Source: JAQBGV01 sp032128395
GTDB lineage: Bacteria; Planctomycetota; UBA8108; UBA1146
Direction of reading: 5' to 3'
Assembly: GCA_032128395.1 (NCBI GenBank)
Contig: JAQBGV010000152.1
Location: forward strand, 1 to 64,000
Length of the DNA: 64,000 bases
How positions within the stretch are numbered: the first letter of the stretch is position 1; every line of letters begins with the position of its first letter. The notes below the pieces were generated by a model. That model was not told where the DNA came from and did no database searches. It saw only the letters and a program-made list of their open reading frames with translations. This document shows positions 46,853 to 55,348 of this stretch, in pieces. The position numbers and the translations under genes are program-made.

Positions 46853-49777
46853 ATGAAGAAGCTGGCGATTCCGGTCCTGGTGCTCCTGGTGGTGGTGGGG
46901 GGGCTCTACCTCGCCACACGTGAAGATCCCGTCTCTCCTCGATCGCTCCCCGAATCGGGAGCTGGAGCCGAGACGACTGCGACCGGGAGCCCCGCCGCCG
47001 TGCCAGCTCTCCCGGGCGATGGCTCGACGGCGAGCGGCACCGCTTCCTCGACCTTGGTCGACTCGCCCGTGACCGAGGCGACGGACCCCGGGAAAGGCAC
47101 CTTGGCTGGTCGGGTCGTCGACGTCGATGGAGTCGCGATCGAGGGCGCGGTCATCCACCTGGTCATGGACCGATCCCCGCGCGAGGGGATGTGGATGGTC
47201 GGCGAGACTCCAGCGCTCGATGACGAGCAGGGACGGACCGTGACCGACGCAGCGGGCGCCTTCCACTACGAGGGCCTCGACCTCGCTCTACGATTCTCGC
47301 TGTTCGCTCGCGCCGAGGGGTGGATCGGCGAGCGCATGCGCCAGGTCGAACCGGGTGCGCCGGTGGAGTTCATCCTGGAGGTGGGAGAGGTCGTCCGTGG
47401 CGTCGTGCTCGATCCGCGAGGGCGCAAGATCCCCGAGGCGGCGGTTCGGGCGGGACCGACCATGACCCGGCTCGGCGAGGGAGTGTTCCTCCCGGTGGGG
47501 ATGCGTTTCGACCAAGACACGCTGATGCCGGTGACGGTGACCGGCCCCGATGGCACCTTCATCCTCACCGGAATTCCTCGCGGCGAGTTCAGCCTTGCGG
47601 CGACCCATCCGCAGTGGGGTCCATCCGAGGTGGTGAACCTGATGCAGGGGCAGGAAGGGCTGACCCTCGAACTGCGCCCGAACACCGTGGTCGAGGGGCG
47701 CGTCTTCGATCCCGAGGGCAGGCCGGTCGCCGGCGCGCGGGTCCGCTCCCTGAACTTCGGGATGATCGGCAGTGGCGGCGAAGACTCCAAGATGTCGGAG
47801 ACGGACGCGCAGGGGAACTTCCGCCTCGAGGGATTGGCGGCGGGGACCCAGCGTCTGCTCGCCGACGCGGAGGGCTTCCCCTCCCGTGGCACCCCCGAGC
47901 CGATCTCTCTCGAGGAGGGGGAGGTCCTGACCGGGGTCGAGATCATCCTCGAACGCGGCGCATCGATCCGCGGAGTCGTGATGACCCCGGATGGGCTCCC
48001 GCTCGAAGGGGCGGCCGTCTCGATCCGCGGTCGGCAGATGGGGCCGGGTCGAGGGATGGGCGCCCAACACCGGACCGAGGCGGACGGGAGCTTCAAGATC
48101 GAGGGCATCGCTCCGGCGGGACCGGACGGGATGCGTCGCATCACCATCGAGCACCCGAAGTTCTCCGAGTACGAGAGCGAGCAGTTCGCGCTCGGCGCTG
48201 GCGCGGAGGTCGACCTCGGCACGATCGTCCTCGGTGAGGCCGTGATGATCACCGGCCGCGTGACCGACCTCGACGGTAGAGCGATATCGGGTGCCGCGGT
48301 CTCGCTCGTCGAGGGAGGGGAATCGCGTGGGGTCCGCGGGATGATGGTGGAGATGGTCGCGTTCGAGGGAAGTGCCCCGATGGTGATCCACTCCTCGGCT
48401 CATGGCTCGACCAGCACCGATCTGAACGGCGAGTACCGCCTCAAGGTCGAGGAACCGGGTGAGTACAGTGTCTCTGCCCGCGCGTCCGCGCATCAAAGAA
48501 TCGAGAGCGCACCGTTGGTGGTCGCGGATCGGAGCATCGCGGGGATCGATCTCGCTCTCCCCCCGGCGCTCCAGATCTCGGGCCGGGTCACCGACGAACT
48601 GGGGGTTTCCTGCGCGGAGGTCACCGTGCGCGCCTCCCGCGAAGGTGGGCGGAGCGAGACTGCCGATACCGACGCCGATGGAAACTTCTCGATCGATGGC
48701 CTCGACGATGCCAGCTACCGACTCACGATCCAGAGTGAGGGGTGGAGTCTTGCGGGGGATCCCCTGGAGGCCGAGGGTGGGTCCCACGACGTCGTTCTCG
48801 TCGCGCGTCGACCCGGTTCGGTGGCGGGGACTATCATCGATGCGGTCTCGGGCAACCCGATCACCCAGTTCTCCATGCAGACGAGGCCCGACTTCTCGTC
48901 GTCGGGGGGGGGGCACTTCCGCATCGGAGGGATGGGATTCGGCGGGGTCGAGTACCGCGATCCGGAAGGGCGCTTCCTGCTGGAGTCGATCGCCCCCGGA
49001 GCCCACAGAATCACGGTGAACGCACCGAACATGGTCGAACAGGTCGCCGTCGTGGAGGTCGCGTCGGGGCGGACCACCGACACCGTGATCCAACTAGAAC
49101 GCGCGGGATCGATCTCCGGTCGCGTGGTCGATTCCGCCGGGAGCCCCGTGGCGGGGGTGACCGTGACCACGGTCAAGCTCGCTGAGGACGGGAAAGAGGA
49201 AGCGCCTCCCCAGGAGATGGGGTTCGGCAGAGTGGCGCTCTCCTTCGTCGCGGAGGTCGATGGGATGGGGGATGGCGCCACCTTCAACATCGTCGGCGGG
49301 CCAGGGAAGCAGCCGACCCGTACCGACGAGAACGGGGATTTCCTCGTCGAGGGGATCGCGGACGGCGACGTGAAGGTGAAGTTTGCGCACGACGAGTACC
49401 GCAGTGCGTCGAAGTCGCCGGTGACCGTGCGTCGGGGCGCGGAGCAGAACATCGGCTCGATCACGATCATCCGCGGAGCGACGCTGCAGGGAATTGCACG
49501 CGCCGCGAACGGAGCCAAGTTGATGTGGTCGACGATCCGCGTGATCCCGACCGGCGGAGGCGAAGAGAAGTCGTCTAGTCCCGACTCGGAGGGGGTCTTC
49601 ACCGTCGGCGGACTCGACGCGGGCTCCTACCAGGTGAAGGTCAGCTATATGATCGAGCCGTCCGGAGATCTCGATGAAGAGGAGTTTCGAGCGCGCAATC
49701 ACGATGCCGGCACGATCCAGCTCAGAGCCGACGAGGAGCGCACGCTCGATCTCGTGCTGCCGGTCACTCCGAACTGA
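46853..49777 (+). CDS. Membrane-anchored multi-domain carboxypeptidase-regulatory-like protein
   Basis: 974 residues from the ATG at 46853 (AAGGAG eight bases upstream). One N-terminal span (IPVLVLLVVVGGLYLA) and a Thr/Ser/Pro-rich linker are followed by about nine carboxypeptidase-regulatory / Ig-like beta domains, each beginning like GRVVDVDGVAIEGAV, GRVFDPEGRPVAGARV or GRVVDSAGSPVAGVTV and containing DxxGxFxxEGL. There is no enzymatic motif. It is a probable extracytoplasmic scaffold or surface sensor partner for the divergent sigma fusion, whose tail has the same domain type. Confidence 0.88.
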   Translation: MKKLAIPVLVLLVVVGGLYLATREDPVSPRSLPESGAGAETTATGSPAAVPALPGDGSTASGTASSTLVDSPVTEATDPGKGTLAGRVVDVDGVAIEGAVIHLVMDRSPREGMWMVGETPALDDEQGRTVTDAAGAFHYEGLDLALRFSLFARAEGWIGERMRQVEPGAPVEFILEVGEVVRGVVLDPRGRKIPEAAVRAGPTMTRLGEGVFLPVGMRFDQDTLMPVTVTGPDGTFILTGIPRGEFSLAATHPQWGPSEVVNLMQGQEGLTLELRPNTVVEGRVFDPEGRPVAGARVRSLNFGMIGSGGEDSKMSETDAQGNFRLEGLAAGTQRLLADAEGFPSRGTPEPISLEEGEVLTGVEIILERGASIRGVVMTPDGLPLEGAAVSIRGRQMGPGRGMGAQHRTEADGSFKIEGIAPAGPDGMRRITIEHPKFSEYESEQFALGAGAEVDLGTIVLGEAVMITGRVTDLDGRAISGAAVSLVEGGESRGVRGMMVEMVAFEGSAPMVIHSSAHGSTSTDLNGEYRLKVEEPGEYSVSARASAHQRIESAPLVVADRSIAGIDLALPPALQISGRVTDELGVSCAEVTVRASREGGRSETADTDADGNFSIDGLDDASYRLTIQSEGWSLAGDPLEAEGGSHDVVLVARRPGSVAGTIIDAVSGNPITQFSMQTRPDFSSSGGGHFRIGGMGFGGVEYRDPEGRFLLESIAPGAHRITVNAPNMVEQVAVVEVASGRTTDTVIQLERAGSISGRVVDSAGSPVAGVTVTTVKLAEDGKEEAPPQEMGFGRVALSFVAEVDGMGDGATFNIVGGPGKQPTRTDENGDFLVEGIADGDVKVKFAHDEYRSASKSPVTVRRGAEQNIGSITIIRGATLQGIARAANGAKLMWSTIRVIPTGGGEEKSSSPDSEGVFTVGGLDAGSYQVKVSYMIEPSGDLDEEEFRARNHDAGTIQLRADEERTLDLVLPVTPN

Positions 49778-49793
49778 CCCTAGCCGCCCGTTG

Positions 49794-49828
49794 AAAAAGT
49801 GCTTCCGATCACTCAGATCGGAAGCACT
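49794..49828 (-). terminator. Intrinsic terminator of mgtE
   Basis: A perfect 13-bp stem, AGTGCTTCCGATC / GATCGGAAGCACT with loop ACTCA. Read on the minus strand it is followed by a run of five T. It lies 48 bases past the mgtE stop and could also slow transcription from the convergent gene. Confidence 0.88.
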
Positions 49829-49876
49829 CTCTCGGGACGATGCAATTCGTTCACTCTTCGGGCTCGAACTCGGCCG

Positions 49877-51250
49877 CTACTTCGCGGTCAACTGGGGGAG
49901 CAGGGCGGAGGCGAGGGTCAGGATCAGCAAGAATCCCGAGAAGTCCGTGACCGTGGTGAGGATCGGCCCCGAGGCGAGCGCGGGATCGAGCCGGAGGCGA
50001 CGGAGCACCAGTGGCACCGTCCCTCCCACCGACACCGCGATCACGGTGTTCACCGCCATCGCGGATCCGACGACGAGGCCGAGGTACCCGTTCCCCTTCC
50101 AGATCCAAGCCACCGCCGCGATCAGCAGGCCGAGCGCAGTGCCGTTCAGGATCCCGATCGCGGCTTCCTTCCAGAGCACCCGAGCGAGTTCCCGGGGGGT
50201 GACGAGTCCGAGGGCGAGCTCGCGCATACTCACCGCGACCGCCTGGTTCCCCGAGCAACCGCTCATGTCGGAGATGATCGGCAGGAACACCGCGAGCGCG
50301 ATCACCGCCGAGAGAGTGTCTTGGTGGAGGGCGATGACGCTCGCAGCGCAGATGTTCAGCAAGATGTTGATCGAGAGCCACGACAGACGCCGTCGGGCGC
50401 GGAGGAGAAGCGGCATCGTTCGCAGTTCTTCCCCGCCGATGATCCCCTGCGACTTCCGGTAGTCGCTGATCCCCCGCTCTCCCGCTGCCGCCTCGACGCG
50501 ATTCCGAACGATCACTCCGACGAGCGAGTGGTGCTCGTCGACGACCGGGACCGCCAGGAATCGAAATCGGTGGCTGTCGAAGAGATCGATCAGGTCCTCG
50601 AGCGGAGCGTTGTCGGGGACCGTCACGGGAGCGCTGATCATCAACTCCTCGATCGGGCGGCGCTTCGCCGCAAGGAGCAGGTCCCGCAGGCGCAGGACGC
50701 CGATCAGCACACCGCCCTCCCCGATGACATAGGCGTACTGCACCTGGTAGTCGCGGTACTCATCGGCATGCTGCCGGAGGTCGTCCACCACATCCCCGAC
50801 GGTGTGGTCGCGGGGGTACGCCAGGTATTCGGCGAGCATCAGCCCCCCCGCCACATCGGTGGGGTACTCCCGGAGGGTGCGGGCGCCCTGTGCGAAGTGG
50901 GGGACCATCTCGGAGAGGATCGCCTCGGCCGAGGTGTCATCGAGCTCCCCGAGGATGTCAGCTCGCCCGGCGCTCTGGAGCGTGTCCAGGATCGCCGCCG
51001 CTTTTCCGGGCGCGATGCGTCCGATCATCCCCGCGGCCTGGACGTCGGGGATCGCATGGACGAGGTCAGCCGCCGTCTGCGGCCCGAGGGTGGCGAGGAG
51101 CTGACTCTGGACCTCTGGCTCCAGCCGGGAGACCGCCCTCGCAACCTCGGAGGCGGGGATCGCTCCCAGGTAGCTCTCGACCGCCTGGCGGTCCTTCGTC
51201 CCGATGAGACGGGCGAGTTCCTCCCAGGGACGGTCGATGATCGATGCCAT
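49877..51250 (-). CDS. mgtE: MgtE-type Mg2+ transporter/channel
   Basis: 457 residues, the usual family length, with GAGGTGA before the ATG. The N-terminal superhelical MgtE_N domain spans about 1-125, two CBS domains about 130-255 (VLIGVLRLRDLLLAAKRR; HSLVGVIVRNRVEA), and five membrane helices lie from about 300 to the end. The PIISDMSGCSGNQ segment matches the conserved pore region (usually P.IMGMGGNVGxQ), with Ser-Gly-Cys replacing part of it. Mg2+ uptake across the inner membrane, gated by CBS/N-domain Mg2+ binding, is known for the family. Confidence 0.93.
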   Translation of the reverse strand: MASIIDRPWEELARLIGTKDRQAVESYLGAIPASEVARAVSRLEPEVQSQLLATLGPQTAADLVHAIPDVQAAGMIGRIAPGKAAAILDTLQSAGRADILGELDDTSAEAILSEMVPHFAQGARTLREYPTDVAGGLMLAEYLAYPRDHTVGDVVDDLRQHADEYRDYQVQYAYVIGEGGVLIGVLRLRDLLLAAKRRPIEELMISAPVTVPDNAPLEDLIDLFDSHRFRFLAVPVVDEHHSLVGVIVRNRVEAAAGERGISDYRKSQGIIGGEELRTMPLLLRARRRLSWLSINILLNICAASVIALHQDTLSAVIALAVFLPIISDMSGCSGNQAVAVSMRELALGLVTPRELARVLWKEAAIGILNGTALGLLIAAVAWIWKGNGYLGLVVGSAMAVNTVIAVSVGGTVPLVLRRLRLDPALASGPILTTVTDFSGFLLILTLASALLPQLTAK

Positions 51251-51414
51251 CGTTCACCTCGATCGTGCGTTCGAGAGCCGGGCAGTCTGCTCGGTCCGAG
51301 GTTCGCGCCCCGCGGTGCGCGTGTCCCATGCTCCGGGGTGGCCGCTCCGAGGGGAAGAGTACGATGGAGAAATCCGAGTGAGCCCGAGGCGGGTGACTCC
51401 CGCCCCGGGTGGGA

Positions 51415-52011
51415 TCAAGGGGGTGTTCCCGCCGAGGGCACTGCCCCGGCGACATCTTGCGGCGGGGTGGCAGGAACGCTGGCGAGTGCTTGTGCGAGCC
51501 AGTCCGGGCGAAGGAGGGTCGCGAGGGGTTGCTCGACCTTTCGAGCGACGAGGAGCGCCTCGCGCACCCGGTGGAGAATTCGACCGGTCGCCTCATCGTC
51601 GGGGGAGACGACACGGCGGCAGTTGGGGCTACCGCAGCAGCACGTGAAACCCTCGCAGTCTCCGATGTGGAGGGTGCCGTAGTCGTTGGTCAGTTCATCC
51701 CCCGGCTCGATGTCCACCAGTGCGATCTCGTAGCCGAGGTCGGTTCCGCCGCAGCTGGGTTCGCAGGAGTGATTCATCGAGCGGCAGGAGTCCCAGCTGA
51801 GGATGCGGTTCCCGTCGCGATCGCAGAAGGTGTTGTGGTCGCGCCAATCTTGCCAGAGCGGACCCAGCTCCTCGACTCGGCTCTCCTCGAACACTTGGTC
51901 GAGAGGATCGAGCGCCCACGTGATGGTTCCTCGGGGGATCGGCGCGATCGCGAAGACGCCGAACCCGATCACGGGGTCGATGAAGCGGAGCCCGGTGCCT
52001 GGGTGGATCAC
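51415..52011 (-). CDS. SET-domain methyltransferase-like protein (copy 1)
   Basis: 198 residues from a GTG at 52011 with GGGAGGT six bases upstream, overlapping the upstream SET gene stop by GTGA. The SET core shows GFGVFAIAPIPRGTI, the SAM/catalytic pseudoknot motif NHSCEPSC at 80-87 and NDYG at 109-112. A post-SET zinc cluster CCCGSPNC follows at 124-131. The family uses SAM to methylate lysine side chains; the target is unknown. It aligns without gaps to copy 2 through residue 111, so they are tandem paralogues. A C-terminal helical tail of about 60 residues differs from copy 2. Confidence 0.88.
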   Translation of the reverse strand: MIHPGTGLRFIDPVIGFGVFAIAPIPRGTITWALDPLDQVFEESRVEELGPLWQDWRDHNTFCDRDGNRILSWDSCRSMNHSCEPSCGGTDLGYEIALVDIEPGDELTNDYGTLHIGDCEGFTCCCGSPNCRRVVSPDDEATGRILHRVREALLVARKVEQPLATLLRPDWLAQALASVPATPPQDVAGAVPSAGTPP

Positions 52012-52667
52012 CGTGCACCTCCCGGTCGGTTCGCCCGAGAGCGGTTCGTGAGGGATGTTCGGGTTCGCTGGGAGCGTGCCTTGTTCGCGGGGAGCGCCGC
52101 ACCATGATGGAGCAGGTCTTCGACGAGTTTGGCCTCCCCCACGATCGGGGCGGCGAACGGGAGCAGCGGCTGTGGTACCCGGGCGATCCCTTCCCATGAC
52201 TCATGAAACACGGGACTCGGTCGACTGCCCTCCACGAACTCGGTCGGATGGTGCGCCGCGTCCACTTCGATTCGCCTCCGGCAGCGGGACGAACCGCAGA
52301 GGCAGTCGAAGGGGATCAGCACCCCAGTCGATCCGTAGTCGCTGGAGAGCTCCTCTCCGGGGTGCAGGTCGACCGCAGCAGTCTTGAACGAGGTCCCGAG
52401 CGCGAGGCAACTCGGCTCGCAAGAATGGTTCATCGAACGGCCGTGGTCCCAGCAGAAGATCAGGCCACCGTCGGGATCGAGAAACGCGCCGCGCAACACC
52501 GCGGAACGAAGGAGAGCGGGAAGGGCGTCGACCGTCGATCGATCGAAGGTGCGATCGAAGGGGTCGAGGGCCCACACGATCGTTCCCCGGGGGATGAGCG
52601 CAGTGGCGAAGACTCCGTAGCCCGCCTCGTCACCCACGAATCGCAGTTCCGTCATCGGATGGATCAA
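52008..52667 (-). CDS. SET-domain methyltransferase-like protein (copy 2)
   Basis: 219 residues. The start is set at the TTG 52667, five bases after GGAGAG; this places LIHP exactly where copy 1 begins with VIHP. ATGs at 52682 and 52655 lack ribosome sites. Motifs fall at the same residues as copy 1: GYGVFATALIPRGTI, NHSCEPSC 80-87, SDYG 109-112. The post-SET Cys are in CLCGSSRC 122-129. The C-terminal 75 residues are a Pro- and Arg-rich extension. Cotranscribed with copy 1 and divergent from the MFS gene across 175 bases. Confidence 0.86.
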   Translation of the reverse strand: MIHPMTELRFVGDEAGYGVFATALIPRGTIVWALDPFDRTFDRSTVDALPALLRSAVLRGAFLDPDGGLIFCWDHGRSMNHSCEPSCLALGTSFKTAAVDLHPGEELSSDYGSTGVLIPFDCLCGSSRCRRRIEVDAAHHPTEFVEGSRPSPVFHESWEGIARVPQPLLPFAAPIVGEAKLVEDLLHHGAALPANKARSQRTRTSLTNRSRANRPGGAR

Positions 52668-52842
52668 TGTAACTCTCCGCATTCGCCGGCAAGACCGTCG
52701 CGTCATATACCTTGGGTGGACCCTCTTGCCCAGATGCCATCTTCGACATTGCCGAGTTCGCCCGCTCGCCGGCGCCACCAGCTCGCTCGTTGACAACGCC
52801 AGACCCTTCGGGTCCAACCTCCGTCCGAGGAGTGAATGACAG

Positions 52843-54291
52843 ATGGCCTGGAGCCTGGTGCCGCCCGGACATGAGGTCTCGGGGCGGGAGCGGCGAACGC
52901 TGAGGCTCTCTCTGGCCGACGGTCTCTTCTACGCCGTGATGGTCGGGTTCGGCGAGACGTATTTCCTCGCAGACGCGGTGCGGCTCCACGCCTCCGTGAC
53001 CGAGATCGGCCTGCTCGTGGCGCTTCCCCTCTGCATCGGCGGTGCGGGGCCGATCGGAGCGTACTTCGTCTATCGGCGACTCCGTCGGTGTCGGGTGATC
53101 GTGGTGGTCTCGGCCTGTGCGCAGGTGATCGTCCTCGCGGCGCTCGCGGCCAGCGAGGCGATCGGGGTGCTCACCCCTGGCCGACTCATCCTCGCAGCTT
53201 GCGTGTACCAGATCGCGGGACAAGCGTGCGGGACCACCTGGGCCAACTGGATCGGTGATTTGGTTCCGGCCACCGTTCGCGCCCACTACTTCGCGCGCCG
53301 ACAGGGTTACATCTACCTGGTCTCCTTTCTGTCGCTGCTCTCGGCGGGTGGGTTGTTGCAGATCTTGGAAAGGGCGCAGGGGGGGGCCGTCCATGCGGCG
53401 GCGGGGCGGGGTTTCCAGGTGATCTTCGCCGTGGCCGCAGTCGCGCGGCTCGGGTCGATGATCCTCCTCTCCGCGATGCCGGAGGCCGAGTTCACGCCCC
53501 TTCCCACCGCTCGTCGACTGTTCGCGTTCCAGCGGACCCAACGGGGCCGCGCCGCGAGTCGTCTGCTCGGGGTCGGTGCCGTGTTCAGTTTCACGGTCTA
53601 CGTCTCCGCGCCCTACTACGGCGCCTTCATGCTCGGCGCGCTCCATTTCACCTACCTCGAGTACACGCTGGCGGTAGGAGCTGCGGTCGTGGCCAAGGTC
53701 CTCGCGCTACGGCGATGGGGGCACGCGATCCAGCATCACGGCGCGCTGCAGGTGTACTTCGTGGCCATCGTACTGGTCGGGGTGATCCCGCTCGCTTGGG
53801 TCGCGCGGCCGGGATTCCTCGTGGTGCTCTCTGCGCAGGCCCTCTCGGGTTTCGCCTGGAGTGGGTTCGAGCTCGCGCACTTCACGCTCCTTCTCGAGAG
53901 CGGATACCGATCCACGCGACAGTATCTCTTCACGATGCACAACCTGCTGAGCGGAAGCGCTCAGCTGGCGGGCGGTCTGGTGGGGGCGATCCTGCTCGGG
54001 GCCGACGCCCGTGGCTACCCGGTCATATTCGCGGCGAGCGCGGTCGGTCGACTGATCCTAGGCCTGTTGGCTCCGTCTCTGCTCGTCCCCTTGCGCCCCT
54101 TCAATCGCGTCGGTCGAGGCCGGCTTCTCTTCCGGTTGATCGGCCTGCGCCAAGCCGGCGGACTGAGCATCCGTCCCATCTCCACGAGCGACCCGTACCC
54201 CCGACGATCAGCCGGTGGGGACGACGTCGTGCCCGAAGCCGAGAGAGACGGAACACCCGAGCGGCACGACTCGTGGGGGACCGGGGCGTGA
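52843..54291 (+). CDS. MFS-type membrane transporter
   Basis: 482 residues with about 12 hydrophobic spans. Arg-rich loops (YRRLRRCRV after span 2) and a central loop (PTARRLFAFQRTQRGRAASR, near residue 225-244) fit a major-facilitator protein with two six-helix halves. AGGAG lies 10 bases before the ATG. A 70-residue hydrophilic C-terminal tail is longer than usual. The substrate is unknown. It is divergent from the SET pair and upstream of the third SET gene and the PLP gene, which suggests import or export of the molecule these enzymes act on. Confidence 0.8.
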   Translation: MAWSLVPPGHEVSGRERRTLRLSLADGLFYAVMVGFGETYFLADAVRLHASVTEIGLLVALPLCIGGAGPIGAYFVYRRLRRCRVIVVVSACAQVIVLAALAASEAIGVLTPGRLILAACVYQIAGQACGTTWANWIGDLVPATVRAHYFARRQGYIYLVSFLSLLSAGGLLQILERAQGGAVHAAAGRGFQVIFAVAAVARLGSMILLSAMPEAEFTPLPTARRLFAFQRTQRGRAASRLLGVGAVFSFTVYVSAPYYGAFMLGALHFTYLEYTLAVGAAVVAKVLALRRWGHAIQHHGALQVYFVAIVLVGVIPLAWVARPGFLVVLSAQALSGFAWSGFELAHFTLLLESGYRSTRQYLFTMHNLLSGSAQLAGGLVGAILLGADARGYPVIFAASAVGRLILGLLAPSLLVPLRPFNRVGRGRLLFRLIGLRQAGGLSIRPISTSDPYPRRSAGGDDVVPEAERDGTPERHDSWGTGA

Positions 54292-54871
54292 GAGCGATCG
54301 GGTGGCCCACGCGTCGAAGCGCCGAGAGCACGTCGAATTTCGACGGGCGTGGATGTCACGTGACCGCGCGAACGGCGCTCGACGGAATTATCTCTTTCGA
54401 GGGCGTCCTTCCACTGGATGGTCCGTGCTCGGTCGCTACGATGGCTCCCGCCGCCGCCGCGGGTGCCCTGCCGGCGGAGTGGCAAAGGTCGCTGCAGCGG
54501 AGAGTTACGGCCAGCCTTCCGCTCGCAAGTCGGCGGCGAGCGGGGCACCGATCACCGGTCCGCGGTCCAGATCCAGACCCTCGGCCAGAGGCGGAGTTCG
54601 TACCTGGAGAACAATCTTGATGTCAGCAGACCGCGGGAGTATATCACGCGCGTTGCCTGGCAACCCAGGGGCCCGGGAGCCCCTTGATCCTGCACGATTC
54701 GTTCAACTGGCTCGCTGAACCCCGTGGGAGGGAGGGTGGGCGCGAGACTGCTTGCGATGGACTTCGGGGGGTGCGCCGCCGTGTTTCCGGTGAGCCCTGC
54801 GAGGCGATGTGAATTTGGCTTGGACGGTGGAGTTGGTCGTCAACTCTAGTTCACTCGAGCAGGAGCATCCG
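54292..54871. other. 580-bp region without a recognisable gene
   Basis: Open frames here have no family resemblance or ribosome sites. Hairpins TTGCC/GGCAA at 54653-54663 and AGGGGC / GCCCCT at 54667-54684 lie close together and could be a weak terminator or an RNA leader ahead of the SET/PLP operon. A GTG at 54809 could extend the following gene, but it is less well supported than the ATG at 54872. Confidence 0.5.
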
Positions 54872-55348
54872 ATGTACCCAGAGTGCTACGGACAGAATCC
54901 CCTGTTTCCCGACTCCAGAGATTTCCAGGTCGTGATGTTCGACCATCGGCAGGGTCTGGGCGTGAAGGCTCTGCGGTCATTCCGCCCCGGTGAACTGATC
55001 GCGGAATTCACCGGAGAGTATATTCACGAGCGAACCCAGCACAGCCTGCAGATCGATTCCGATCTCCACATCGACGACCTCTATTTCGCGGGATACTTCC
55101 TGCATTCTTGCGCACCCAATGTCAGGCTCGACATGCGAAGGAGGCGCGTCTATTCGGCCGAGTCGATCGAGCCCCACGATTTCCTTCGAATGGACTACGC
55201 CCAGACTGAAGACATTCTCTTCAAGCAGTTCCCGTGCAGCTGCGGCGCTCCGCAGTGTCGATCGTGGATCACGGGGCACCAAGAGGAACCGGACTTCACC
55301 AATTCCCTCTACCGCGAACTGATTCTCAGGAAAGATCACGTTGCGTGA
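54872..55348 (+). CDS. Compact SET-domain methyltransferase-like protein (copy 3)
   Basis: 158 residues from the ATG at 54872, six bases after AGGAG. Shorter and more divergent than copies 1 and 2: GLGVKALRSFRPGELIAEFT opens the SET fold, HSCAPNV at 78-84 is the NHS(C)xPN motif with the first Asn replaced (Leu-His), and MDYA lies at 107-110. The post-SET zinc cluster CSCGAPQC is at 122-129. Its stop overlaps the PLP enzyme start by GTGA, so the two proteins are made in a coupled manner and probably act on a common substrate. Confidence 0.87.
   Translation: MYPECYGQNPLFPDSRDFQVVMFDHRQGLGVKALRSFRPGELIAEFTGEYIHERTQHSLQIDSDLHIDDLYFAGYFLHSCAPNVRLDMRRRRVYSAESIEPHDFLRMDYAQTEDILFKQFPCSCGAPQCRSWITGHQEEPDFTNSLYRELILRKDHVA

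Noticed and set aside
54667..54684. Hairpin AGGGGC/GCCCCT as a riboswitch
   Set aside because: Six-base stem and six-base loop only, with no surrounding conserved riboswitch core.
54872..55348. The SET/PLP locus as a ribosomally made peptide cluster
   Set aside because: No precursor-peptide-like short gene with leader and core was found between 51251 and 56747.
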